This document shows positions 15,251 to 22,540 of a stretch of 26,155 bases of DNA, piece by piece. Within the stretch, counting starts at the first letter, position 1. The number at the start of each line of letters is the position of its first letter. The DNA lies in NCBI GenBank assembly GCA_963643215.1, contig CAVIJY010000024.1, positions 1 through 26,155 on the forward strand. Direction: 5' to 3'. The position numbers were made by a program, and so were the translations under genes. Under the pieces are notes generated by a model. It saw nothing but the letters and a program-made list of their open reading frames with translations, made no database searches and was not told the origin of the DNA. Source of the DNA: Darwinimomas sp963643215 (GTDB lineage Bacteria; Bacillota; Clostridia; Lachnospirales; Lachnospiraceae).

Positions 15251-16422
15251 CCTTTGGCAAGCCCCTCGATGAACTGGCTCAGCCGCTTCATCGCTTTCTT
15301 CAGATCCTTGAGCGAATACGCATATGATACCCGCAAAAAGCCCTCTCCCGAATCGCCGAAGGCGCTTCCCGGAATGACAGCAAGATGCTGCTCCTCGAGC
15401 AGCCGGTTGGCAAACTCATCACTGCTCATGCCGAATTTCCTTATGCACGGGAACACATAGAACGCCCCCTCCGCCTCAAAGCACGGTATATCAAGCTCTG
15501 CAAATGCCTCAAGCAGATATTTTCTGCGTATATCATACTGAGCGCGCATATAGGCTATGTCCTCGTCGCCGTTTTTCATCGCTTCTATCGCCGCGTATTG
15601 CGAGTTCGTCGGTGCGCACATGATGGCAAACTGGTGAATCTTCAGCATCTGAGCCATGATGACCGCCGGAGATGCCACATAACCGATCCTCCAGCCTGTC
15701 ATGGCATATGACTTTGAGAATCCGTTCACCACAATTGTTCTCGACCACATCCCCGGAAGAGACGCTATGCTCACATGCTTTTCTCCTGTATATGTAAGCT
15801 CGGAATATATCTCATCCGACAGCACATACAGATCATGCTTTATCACAACCTCGGCTATCTTCTCCAGATCCTCCCTGGTCATGACAGCTCCCGTGGGATT
15901 GTTCGGATAGGAAAGCAGTACAAGCTTTGTCCTGTCCGTGATCTTCTCCTCAAGCTGCTCAGGCTGGAGCTTAAACTTATATTCCTCTTTCAGCTCCACC
16001 GTCACCGGCGTTGCTCCCGCCAGAATCGCGCACGGCTTGTACGATACATACGCCGGCTCCGGGATGATCACCTCATCTCCCGCCTCAAGCATGGCGCGAA
16101 AACACAGGTCTATGGCCTCCGAGCCTCCCACCGTCACAAGCACCTCGTGCAGCGGATCATAGCTCAGACCGTAATGACGATTCAAAAAACCGGCTATCTC
16201 TCTGCGCAGCTCCTTCAGACCGGAATTGGCCGTATAGAAAGTCTTGCCCTTTGTCAGTGTGTATATGCCCTCCTCACGAACATGCCACGGAGTGTCGAAG
16301 TCAGGCTCGCCTACACCCAGAGAGATTGCGTCATCAGAGTTCATCTCCGCCACATAGTCGAAGAACTTGCGAATTCCCGACGGCGGTATACTCTCGATAT
16401 AGCTGTTTAGCGGATTTCTCAT
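15247..16422 (-). CDS. PLP-dependent aminotransferase class I/II (AlaT/PatA-like)
   Basis: This 391-residue enzyme transfers amino groups using pyridoxal phosphate. Visible marks are SLGVGEPDFDTPWHVREEGI near the N-terminus, the YPNNPTGAV loop, SDEIYSELTY with the Asp that contacts the PLP ring, the Schiff-base lysine in NGFSKSYAMTGWRIGY, and the C-terminal FLRVSYAYS arginine segment that binds the substrate carboxylate. The start codon overlaps the stop of the Lrp-type regulator gene (ATGA). In Bacillus subtilis a comparable pair (AlaR-AlaT, YugG-YugH) handles alanine transamination, so this is a good guess for function, but aspartate or aromatic substrates are not excluded. Confidence 0.93.
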   Translation of the reverse strand: MRNPLNSYIESIPPSGIRKFFDYVAEMNSDDAISLGVGEPDFDTPWHVREEGIYTLTKGKTFYTANSGLKELRREIAGFLNRHYGLSYDPLHEVLVTVGGSEAIDLCFRAMLEAGDEVIIPEPAYVSYKPCAILAGATPVTVELKEEYKFKLQPEQLEEKITDRTKLVLLSYPNNPTGAVMTREDLEKIAEVVIKHDLYVLSDEIYSELTYTGEKHVSIASLPGMWSRTIVVNGFSKSYAMTGWRIGYVASPAVIMAQMLKIHQFAIMCAPTNSQYAAIEAMKNGDEDIAYMRAQYDIRRKYLLEAFAELDIPCFEAEGAFYVFPCIRKFGMSSDEFANRLLEEQHLAVIPGSAFGDSGEGFLRVSYAYSLKDLKKAMKRLSQFIEGLAKG

Positions 16423-16901
16423 GACAGCGCTTCCCTCTCGTCCTTTTTTATCTCGCTTATTACTATTCCGTGGTTTTTATAGTTCTTGAGTATGAACTGC
16501 GTTGATGTATTGGTCACACCCTCGATCGTAGAAAGCTTCTCCGATACGAACATGGCGACCTCACGCATGGTCTTTCCGGATACAAACACGCCGAAATCAA
16601 AGCTTCCGCTCATCAGATACATGCTTGTCACCTCAGGATACTGGTATATCTTCTCCGCGATAGTATCAAAGTTGTTGTCCCTTGAAAGGGATACCCGGAC
16701 CTCGATGAAGGCATCCGCCTTTTCATCTCCCACGGCAGACCAGTCTATGATGGCATTGTAGCCTCTTATGATATTCTTCTCTTCCATCTCCTCTATGCGA
16801 GCCTCTATGGACGAGGCATCCGTACCAAGGATGGTGGCAAGATCCTTTACGGACATCCTTGCGTTGCGCTCAAGAATGTCAAGCAGCATCTCTCTTTCCA
16901 T
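16419..16901 (-). CDS. Lrp/AsnC family transcriptional regulator (AlaR-like)
   Basis: This 160-residue protein has an N-terminal winged-helix domain (MLLDILERNARMSVKDLATI ... ASSIEARIEEMEEKNIIRGY) and a C-terminal RAM/AsnC effector-binding domain (VEVR-type strand AFIEVRVSL, then YPEVTSMYLMSGSFDFGVFV). Members bind amino acids and control genes of amino-acid metabolism as octamers or dimers. AAGGAGG lies 7 bases before the ATG. The gene is translationally coupled to the aminotransferase gene, which it probably regulates together with itself. The ligand is likely an amino acid handled by that enzyme, such as alanine. Confidence 0.93.
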   Translation of the reverse strand: MEREMLLDILERNARMSVKDLATILGTDASSIEARIEEMEEKNIIRGYNAIIDWSAVGDEKADAFIEVRVSLSRDNNFDTIAEKIYQYPEVTSMYLMSGSFDFGVFVSGKTMREVAMFVSEKLSTIEGVTNTSTQFILKNYKNHGIVISEIKKDEREALS

Positions 16902-16926
16902 GTTTTTCCTCCTTAAACCATCAAAG

Positions 16927-17682
16927 TCAGATATCTATATCCAGTCCTACGGGGCAATGATCCGACCCGTAGATATCCGGATATATGCTCGCTTCCCGAA
17001 TGCCTCCGGCGACCCGGTCGCTGACTATAAAATAATCGATGCGCCATCCGACATTCTTCTCTCTGGCTCTTCCCATATAGGACCACCAGGAGTATGCATC
17101 GGTGCGATCCGGATAAAGATGTCTGAAGGTATCAGTAAACCCGCTGTTTAAAAGCTCGGTCATCTTGCCGCGCTCCTCATCAGTAAAGCCTGCGTTGCCC
17201 CTGTTGCTCTTCGGATTCTTCAGATCAACCTCCTCATGAGCCACATTCAGATCCCCGCAATATATGACCGGCTTCTTTTTGTCAAGGGTTTTCAGATAAT
17301 CCCGCAGCGCGTCCTCCCAGCTCATGCGATAATCGAGGCGAGTCAGCTCCCGCTGCGCGTTCGGTGTGTAGCAGCATACCATATAAAACCTGTCGTACTC
17401 GGCGGTGATCAGCCGTCCCTCATGGTCATGCTCATCCATATTCATCCCGTACGCGACAGCTATCGGCTTTTCCCTTGTGAAGAGCGCCGTTCCCGAATAG
17501 CCCTTCTTGTCCGCATAGCACCAGTAGTCATAATACCCCGGCAGATCAAGCTCTATCTGCCCTTCCTGAAGCTTTGTCTCCTGCAAGCAGAAGATGTCAG
17601 CGCCGCTCTCGTGAAAAAAATCCAGAAATCCCTTTCCTACAGCCGCCCTCAGCCCGTTCACATTCCATGAGATAAGCTTCAT
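16927..17682 (-). CDS. xth: Exodeoxyribonuclease III
   Basis: Exonuclease III/AP endonuclease repairs abasic sites and trims 3' ends in base-excision repair. The 251 residues show MKLISWNVNGLRAAVGKGFL with the catalytic Asn, FCLQETKLQ with the metal-binding Glu, the YSGTALF loop, IYCGDLNVAHEEVDLKNPK with catalytic Asp and Asn, and the C-terminal GSDHCPVGL with Asp-His. The start codon shares one base with the stop of the ABC-F gene (TGATG), so the two are probably translated from one message. AAGGACG is a modest ribosome site inside the preceding gene. Confidence 0.96.
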   Translation of the reverse strand: MKLISWNVNGLRAAVGKGFLDFFHESGADIFCLQETKLQEGQIELDLPGYYDYWCYADKKGYSGTALFTREKPIAVAYGMNMDEHDHEGRLITAEYDRFYMVCCYTPNAQRELTRLDYRMSWEDALRDYLKTLDKKKPVIYCGDLNVAHEEVDLKNPKSNRGNAGFTDEERGKMTELLNSGFTDTFRHLYPDRTDAYSWWSYMGRAREKNVGWRIDYFIVSDRVAGGIREASIYPDIYGSDHCPVGLDIDI

Positions 17683-19319
17683 CAGTCGTCCTTCTTTGCC
17701 TCTTCCGAAATCGTATATGTGAATCTCTTTCTCGCCATTTCGTCATTTTCCAGATATTCATCATATGTGGTCATCTTGTCGATGAGCTTTCCGCCTATGA
17801 ACTCCATGATTCTGTTGGCGGTGGTCTGAACTATCTGATGATCTCTTGATGAAAAAAGCAGCACACCGGGGAACTTTATGAGTCCTGTGTTCAAGGCCGA
17901 TATAGACTCCATGTCAAGATGATCCGTAGGCTCATCCAGGATCAGCACATTGGCACCGCTGATCATAAGCTTGCTGAGCATGACCCTCACCTTCTCGCCT
18001 CCGGACAGAACCTTGACAATCTTTACTCCGTCCTCGCCTGCAAAGAGCATTCTCCCCAAAAAGCCTCTGACATATGTCGCATCCTTGATCTCGGAATATC
18101 CTGTCAGCCATTCCGTGATAGTCTCATCTCCCGAGAAGTCCCTGGTATTGTCCTTAGGGAAATACGATACTGATGTGGTCAGACCCCATTTATAGGATCC
18201 CTCATCAGGCTCCATCTCTCCCGAGAGGATCTTGAACAATGTTGTCTTGGCCATCTCGTCGGGTCCTACAAATGCCACTTTATCTGTGCGGTTGAGCACG
18301 AAGCTTATGTCATCAATCACCTTTACGCCGTCGATAGTCTTCGAAAGATGCGAAACCTCAAGCACCTCGTTGCCTATCTCGCGGTTGGGTCTGAAATCGA
18401 TATACGGATACTTGCGGCTCGACGGTTTTATCTCGTCCAGCTGTATCTTCTCGAGAGCCCTCTTGCGGCTGGTCGCCTGCTTGGACTTTGAGGCATTGGC
18501 GGAGAATCTTCTGATGAACTCCTGAAGCTCCTTGATCTTCTCCTCCTTCTTTCGATTGGCCTCCTTCATCTGGCGCACCATAAGCTGACTGGATTCATAC
18601 CAGAAATCATAGTTGCCCGCATAGAGCTGGATCTTGCCGTAGTCAATATCGGCTATGCTTGTGCAGACCTTGTTCAGGAAATACCTGTCGTGTGATACGA
18701 CTATGACTGTATTCTCAAAGTTTATCAGGAATTCCTCGAGCCACGCTATGGCATCAAGATCCAGATTGTTTGTAGGCTCATCCAGCAGCAGTATATCCGG
18801 ATTGCCGAACAGAGCTCTCGCAAGCAGAACCTTGACCTTGATAGGGCCGGGAAGTGATGCCATCTGAGAATAATGATACTGACCGTCCACTCCGAGTCCG
18901 TTCAGCAGACTCTCCGCATCCGACTCTGCCTCCCAACCGTTCATGTTGGCGAATTCGCCCTCCAGCTCTGCCGCCTTGATGCCGTCCGCCTCCGTGAAGT
19001 CTTCCTTCGCGTAGATAGCGTCCTTCTCCTTCATCACATCATAGAGACGCTGGTTGCCCATGATCACTGTATCCAGAACCGTGTATTCATCATACTTGAA
19101 ATGATCCTGCTCCAAAAAGGACAGTCTCTGCCCCGGAGTTATCGCTATATCTCCGTTTGTCGGCTCAAGCCTTCCCGACAGTATTCGCAGAAATGTGGAC
19201 TTTCCGGCGCCGTTTGCGCCGATCAGGCCATAGCACTCTCCCTCTATAAATTTTATGTTTACATCCTCAAACAGGGCTTTTTTGCCAAGTCTGAGCGTGA
19301 CACCATTTGCACTGATCAT
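17682..19319 (-). CDS. ABC-F family ATPase with degenerate ATP-site motifs (YbiT/YkpA-like)
   Basis: ABC-F proteins have two cytosolic ATPase domains and act on the ribosome, for example in translation control or antibiotic resistance. This 545-residue member has a normal first Walker A (GLIGANGAGKST, about 32-42) and Walker B (LLLDEPTNNLD). The first signature, however, reads LPGPI (156-160) in place of LSGGQ. The second P-loop is GPDEMAKTT (352-360) in place of GxNGxGKT/S, and the second H-loop is SRDH (R492) in place of SHD. Its second signature, LSGGEKVR, and LDEPTDHLD are normal. The linker (about 240-320) is rich in Lys and Glu (KEANRKKEEKIKELQEFIRR). GGAG lies 9 bases before the ATG. 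Some changes may be subfamily traits. Confidence 0.93.
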   Translation of the reverse strand: MISANGVTLRLGKKALFEDVNIKFIEGECYGLIGANGAGKSTFLRILSGRLEPTNGDIAITPGQRLSFLEQDHFKYDEYTVLDTVIMGNQRLYDVMKEKDAIYAKEDFTEADGIKAAELEGEFANMNGWEAESDAESLLNGLGVDGQYHYSQMASLPGPIKVKVLLARALFGNPDILLLDEPTNNLDLDAIAWLEEFLINFENTVIVVSHDRYFLNKVCTSIADIDYGKIQLYAGNYDFWYESSQLMVRQMKEANRKKEEKIKELQEFIRRFSANASKSKQATSRKRALEKIQLDEIKPSSRKYPYIDFRPNREIGNEVLEVSHLSKTIDGVKVIDDISFVLNRTDKVAFVGPDEMAKTTLFKILSGEMEPDEGSYKWGLTTSVSYFPKDNTRDFSGDETITEWLTGYSEIKDATYVRGFLGRMLFAGEDGVKIVKVLSGGEKVRVMLSKLMISGANVLILDEPTDHLDMESISALNTGLIKFPGVLLFSSRDHQIVQTTANRIMEFIGGKLIDKMTTYDEYLENDEMARKRFTYTISEEAKKDD

Positions 19320-19479
19320 CTGTCAATTCTCCGTTTTTCTGTAAATCGCATGATATGCTCTCTGCGCCTTTTTTAAGGCATCGCAGCCATGCCGTCAGAA
19401 CATCGCCCATGCTATGCGCAAAGATAGGATGAAGTATATCAGAAACCGCTTATATACGCAATGTCGCCGGGGCTGTTCC

Positions 19480-19508
19480 TTGACAAAAAAAAAGCGTTAC
19501 CCTATAAT
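19480..19508 (+). promoter_or_regulatory. Consensus promoter of tRNA-Pro
   Basis: TTGACA (19480-19485) and TATAAT (19503-19508) match the housekeeping consensus exactly and are spaced 17 bases apart. Transcription would start near 19515, about 50 bases before the mature tRNA. The rest of the gap 19320-19566 has no gene; a short GCCTTAAAAAAGGC inverted repeat lies near 19365-19380 (plus-strand GCCTTTTTTAAGGC). Confidence 0.92.
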
Positions 19509-19566
19509 GCTACAGGTGTTCGGCAGCTTCGTCGGTCTATGAATATTCCGGAGCGGCATGAACGGA

Positions 19567-19640
19567 CGGGGTGTGGCTCAGTTTGGTGGAGTACCTGGTT
19601 TGGGACCAGGGGGTCGCAGGTTCGAATCCTGTCACCCCGA
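19567..19640 (+). tRNA. tRNA-Pro (anticodon UGG)
   Basis: The 74-base gene folds into a standard cloverleaf. The acceptor arms are CGGGGTG and CACCCCG with discriminator A, the anticodon stem is CCTGG/CCAGG with loop TTTGGGA giving anticodon TGG, and the T arm is GCAGG-TTCGAAT-CCTGT. UGG reads CCA and, by wobble, other proline codons. The 3' CCA is not encoded. It has its own promoter and terminator. It is the last chromosomal gene before the accessory segment and tRNA 3' ends are common integration sites, but no duplicated 3' end is visible in the window. Confidence 0.97.
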
Positions 19641-19652
19641 TTTTTTAATATG

Positions 19653-19707
19653 ACCGCTTCAACGCCGGAATTCTTGATTCTACTGGCTTTGAGGCGGTTT
19701 TTGTTTT
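19653..19707 (+). terminator. Intrinsic terminator of tRNA-Pro
   Basis: ACCGCTTCAACGCC (from 19653) pairs with GGCTTTGAGGCGGT (ending 19698), with one mismatch and one wobble pair, and runs into TTTTTGTTTT. It closes the tRNA transcription unit. Confidence 0.8.
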
Positions 19708-19757
19708 GCCCGATGTCTGTTTGAAATGCCCGAGAAATGGCTTAAATAACTATGGTT

Positions 19758-19841
19758 TTAGACATGATTAGACACGAATTAGACACGAAATTTCTGCTAT
19801 AATTCACCGTTCGCGGCTGGTTTGAAAAGCGCGATTAGACA
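19758..19841. repeat. Four TTAGACA direct repeats, three at helical spacing
   Basis: TTAGACA occurs at 19758-19764, 19768-19774, 19779-19785 and 19835-19841. The first three are 10 and 11 bases apart, one helical turn each, and the second and third extend to TTAGACACGAA. They lie between the tRNA terminator and the promoter of the HTH-dehydrogenase gene. They could be arm-type sites for a tyrosine recombinase near a tRNA attachment site, or operator sites for the HTH domain encoded next. The remainder of 19708-19942 contains only this array and that promoter. Confidence 0.65.
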
Positions 19842-19865
19842 TTTGAATCTTTTAGCGACATTTTA

Positions 19866-19894
19866 TTAACTTTTTAACGGCTTTATGGTATGAT
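19866..19894 (+). promoter_or_regulatory. Putative promoter of the HTH-dehydrogenase gene
   Basis: TTAACT (19866-19871) and TATGAT (19889-19894) are spaced 17 bases apart. Transcription would begin near 19901. The TTAGACA copy at 19835-19841 ends 24 bases before the -35 box. Confidence 0.55.
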
Positions 19895-19942
19895 TTCTCT
19901 TATCGTATGACGCTATCGGCAACATCGGAAAGGAAATCATTC

Positions 19943-21436
19943 ATGAAACACTTATCTATACATCTTCTCGCTGAAATCGTAGTCAACAGAAGAAAAGCAT
20001 TAAAACTCTCTCAAACTGAGCTTTCCAAGGCGACCGGGATAAACCGCTCGCTGCTTTCACGACTGGAATCCGGTGATTATTCACCGTCCGTAGACCAGCT
20101 TCTTGCACTTTCCGATGCTCTGAATTTTCAGACCTCTGATGTTATCGTGGAGGAATATACTGCTCCGGCGACTATCGAACGCAGGAAAATTGCCGTCGCA
20201 GGAACGGGTTATGTCGGCCTTTCGCTTGCAGTGCTGCTCTCTCAACACAACGATGTGGCCGCCGTGGACATCGTGCCGGAGAAAGTCGAAAAACTGAACA
20301 ACTGGATCAGCCCGATTCAGGACGAGTATATCGAGCGGTATCTTGCCGAGCACGAGGCGCGCAAGCTTTCCCTCACTGCTACAACAGACGGTGCGTCCGC
20401 CTATGCTGACGCCGATTTCATCATCGTCGCCGCACCCACCAACTATGATCCCAAGACGAACTTCTTCGATTGCAGTGCCGTGGAATCAGTGCTGGAGCTC
20501 ATTAAAAAATCTACAGAAAGCAGAAAAGCCAAGCCCACCGTTGTGATCAAGTCTACCATCCCCGTTGGCTATACTGTGCAGGTGCGGGAAAAGATGGGCA
20601 TGGACAATATCATCTTCAGTCCGGAATTCCTGCGCGAATCCAAAGCGTTGTATGACAATCTGTATCCCAGCCGCATCATCGTTGGAAGCGATGAAAAGAA
20701 TCAGTTTGCTGCAGAGCAGTTCGCAGCATTACTCCAGCAGGGCGCGATCAAGACTTCCATTCCCGTCCTTTTTATGGCGACCACGGAGGCGGAGGCAACC
20801 AAGCTGTTCGTGAACACTTATCTCGCGCTCCGCGTGTCCTACTTCAATGAGCTGGACACCTACGCCGAGGTCAAGGGTCTGAAAACCGCACCGATCATCA
20901 AGGGCGTGTGCCTTGATCCCCGCGTCGGTGATTATTACAACAACCCTTCCTTCGGCTACGGCGGCTATTGTCTGCCCAAGGACACAAAGCAGCTTCTTGC
21001 GAACTATGCCGATGTTCCGGAAAACCTGATCGAAGCGATTGTACAATCCAATCGCACACGCAAGGACTTCATCGCCGGCCGCGTGATGGAGATCGCCGGG
21101 ACCTACACACCGTCTGCAGATTTCTCTGCAACACAGGAGAAAAAGCAGAAAGAAACCATTGTGGGCGTATACAGACTTACAATGAAGAGCAACAGCGACA
21201 ACTTCCGTCAGTCCTCCATTCAGGGTGTGATGAAGCGCATCAAAGCGAAAGGAGCAACGGTTATCATCTACGAGCCGACGCTGGAGGACGGCACGACCTT
21301 CTTCGGCTCAGTTGTAGTCAACGACCTTAAAAAATTCAAGAAAATGTGCGGGTGCATCATTGCAAACCGCTATGACGCCGTGCTTGATGATGTGAAGGAG
21401 AAGGTCTACACCAGAGATCTGTTCAGAAGAGATTAG
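19943..21436 (+). CDS. XRE-type HTH domain fused to UDP-glucose/nucleotide-sugar dehydrogenase
   Basis: This 497-residue protein joins two units. Residues about 10-66 are an XRE/Cro helix-turn-helix (LSQTELSKATGINRSLLSRL then ESGDYSPSVDQLLALSDAL). Residues about 81-497 are a complete UDP-glucose 6-dehydrogenase-type enzyme: NAD-binding AVAGTGYVGLS (G87, G89, G92), STIPVGYT, SPEFLRESKALYDNLYPSRI, the active-site Cys343 in GYGGYCLPKD, and the C-terminal UDP-binding domain. Such enzymes oxidise UDP-glucose to UDP-glucuronate with two NAD+ for capsule or exopolysaccharide. I chose ATG 19943 because GGAAAGGAAATC precedes it; an ATG 12 codons earlier lacks a site. The fusion suggests a regulator that senses nucleotide sugar or NAD, or an enzyme that controls its own gene. 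That is inference. Confidence 0.9.
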   Translation: MKHLSIHLLAEIVVNRRKALKLSQTELSKATGINRSLLSRLESGDYSPSVDQLLALSDALNFQTSDVIVEEYTAPATIERRKIAVAGTGYVGLSLAVLLSQHNDVAAVDIVPEKVEKLNNWISPIQDEYIERYLAEHEARKLSLTATTDGASAYADADFIIVAAPTNYDPKTNFFDCSAVESVLELIKKSTESRKAKPTVVIKSTIPVGYTVQVREKMGMDNIIFSPEFLRESKALYDNLYPSRIIVGSDEKNQFAAEQFAALLQQGAIKTSIPVLFMATTEAEATKLFVNTYLALRVSYFNELDTYAEVKGLKTAPIIKGVCLDPRVGDYYNNPSFGYGGYCLPKDTKQLLANYADVPENLIEAIVQSNRTRKDFIAGRVMEIAGTYTPSADFSATQEKKQKETIVGVYRLTMKSNSDNFRQSSIQGVMKRIKAKGATVIIYEPTLEDGTTFFGSVVVNDLKKFKKMCGCIIANRYDAVLDDVKEKVYTRDLFRRD

Positions 21437-21439
21437 AGA

Positions 21440-21577
21440 ATGACCAATCTGACCTCGGGTAGTGCAGGAGATCCCTGTGACCTATGCAGACTCCACGGCT
21501 TGTTTGTAGAAAAGGTTTGTGAAAAAAGTAAAGATGGAGGCCAGTTCCATTCGCATGAGGTTGAACTCTATATTTGA
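21440..21577 (+). CDS. Possible 45-residue small protein
   Basis: An ATG four bases after the dehydrogenase stop opens a 45-codon frame, MTNLTSGSAGDPCDLCRLHG and onward, with a CDLC pair, a third Cys and a His-rich end (QFHSHEVELYI). AGAAGAG at about 8 bases upstream is a weak ribosome site. I do not recognise it. It may be a small metal-binding protein, a remnant, or chance. It fills most of the 233-base gap before vapB. Confidence 0.25.
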   Translation: MTNLTSGSAGDPCDLCRLHGLFVEKVCEKSKDGGQFHSHEVELYI

Positions 21578-21623
21578 TAAATATTCACCGGTTTCCTATT
21601 GATTTTTCATTCGAATCGCATAC

Positions 21624-21647
21624 ACTATATGTGTACACACATATAGT
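21624..21647. promoter_or_regulatory. Palindromic operator before vapBC
   Basis: An 11-base arm ACTATATGTGT is followed by AC and then its exact inverted repeat, ending 22 bases before the vapB start codon. VapB antitoxins dimerise and bind palindromes near their own promoter, and VapBC complexes repress more strongly at proper ratios. The right arm includes TATAGT, which may be the -10 box, so binding would block the polymerase. Confidence 0.75.
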
Positions 21648-21669
21648 ACACACGAAAAGAGTGATTATT

Positions 21670-21906
21670 ATGATGACAACTCGTGTTTTCAAAAACGGCA
21701 ACAGTCAGGCTCTCCGCATCCCGCAAGAGCTACGTACTGACGAGAACGAATACTGCATCAATAAGGTCGGCGAGATTTTCATCGCATATCCCGTTAAGGA
21801 TCCGTGGTCTCCAGTTCGTCAGGTGATCGGTACATTCTCTGAAGATTTCATGGCAGAAAGAAACCAACCCTCGTGGAACGATGTGCCCGCTCGGGAGGAA
21901 TTGTGA
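21670..21906 (+). CDS. vapB: VapB-type antitoxin (AbrB/MazE-like DNA-binding)
   Basis: This 78-residue protein begins MMTTRVFKNGNSQALRIPQE, the swapped-hairpin AbrB/SpoVT DNA-binding fold of VapB and MazE antitoxins (KNGNSQALRIP is the classic phrase). The C-terminal part (SEDFMAERNQPSWNDVPARE) is the flexible segment that wraps the toxin. It should neutralise the PIN toxin encoded next and bind the palindromic operator upstream. AAGAGTG lies before two adjacent ATG codons (21670 and 21673); either could start. Its stop overlaps the toxin start by one base (TGATG). Confidence 0.9.
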   Translation: MMTTRVFKNGNSQALRIPQELRTDENEYCINKVGEIFIAYPVKDPWSPVRQVIGTFSEDFMAERNQPSWNDVPAREEL

Positions 21907-22304
21907 TGTATCTTCTGGATACCAACATCTGCATCTATTTCATGAAAAATCAGTATCCACTGCTTTCTCAGAAAATTCTCTCACACTGCCCCTCTGAAAT
22001 CCTGCTCTCCTCCGTCACCATCTTTGAACTGGAGTACGAAGCTGAGAAAAGCAACCGGGGTAATCGCACCAGAGAAAAGCTCGCCATGTTTTTAGCGCCG
22101 TTTAACATCCAACCGTTCTCATCGGAAGACGCTGTCTTTGCAGGACGGCTTCGTGGATATCTTGAAAAACATGGTACTCTCATTGGGTCTTACGACATTC
22201 AAATCGCAGCGCAGGCATTGTCCGGTGGCCATACGCTAATCACCCACACTGTCGGTGAGTTCGGCAGAGTTCCAAATCTCAAGCTAGAAGACTGGGTCAT
22301 GTAA
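21906..22304 (+). CDS. vapC: VapC-type PIN-domain toxin ribonuclease
   Basis: This 132-residue PIN-domain endoribonuclease has the first catalytic Asp in MYLLDTNICIYFMK, Glu in SVTIFELEYEAEKS, a third acidic group in GSYDIQIAAQAL and the final segment LITHTVGEFGRVPNLKLEDW. VapC toxins typically cut initiator tRNA or rRNA and stop translation when the antitoxin is degraded. In most relatives the final segment reads TNN...EF; here it is THT...EF, so one conserved Asn is changed. MYLLDT was chosen as start because it shares the vapB stop (TGATG) and follows CGGGAGGAATTG; the frame runs 11 codons further upstream inside vapB. Confidence 0.92.
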   Translation: MYLLDTNICIYFMKNQYPLLSQKILSHCPSEILLSSVTIFELEYEAEKSNRGNRTREKLAMFLAPFNIQPFSSEDAVFAGRLRGYLEKHGTLIGSYDIQIAAQALSGGHTLITHTVGEFGRVPNLKLEDWVM

Positions 22305-22318
22305 TCCGATCTTTCTTT

Positions 22319-22531
22319 TTATCCCAGTATTTCCTCTGTCATCCTCCAGCAAAACTCTCGTGATGCCTCGAAGATATAGCCGAGTCTGCCATTTCTGGTG
22401 TCTGACACAATGTATCTGTATGAATCAACATCCCCAGGCCAACGAGAGTTAAGTACCGCAGAATTCCGCAAAACATGCCGTAATATTTCCGTTATATTTT
22501 GTAACACTTTCTTAATGATGACAAGCGCCAA
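22319..22531 (-). CDS. Hypothetical 70-residue protein with TTG start
   Basis: A minus-strand frame begins at TTG (MALVIIKKVLQNITEILRHV) and ends WRMTEEILG. It starts 9 bases after the integrase stop codon; AGGA lies 12 bases ahead, rather far. The C-terminal half (SRWPGDVDSYRYIVSDTRNG) looks like real protein but I do not recognise a family. It may be a small regulator translated with the recombinases, a truncated gene, or a chance frame. It is convergent with vapC, 14 bases away. Confidence 0.35.
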   Translation of the reverse strand: MALVIIKKVLQNITEILRHVLRNSAVLNSRWPGDVDSYRYIVSDTRNGRLGYIFEASREFCWRMTEEILG

Positions 22532-22540
22532 TGTTCTGCA

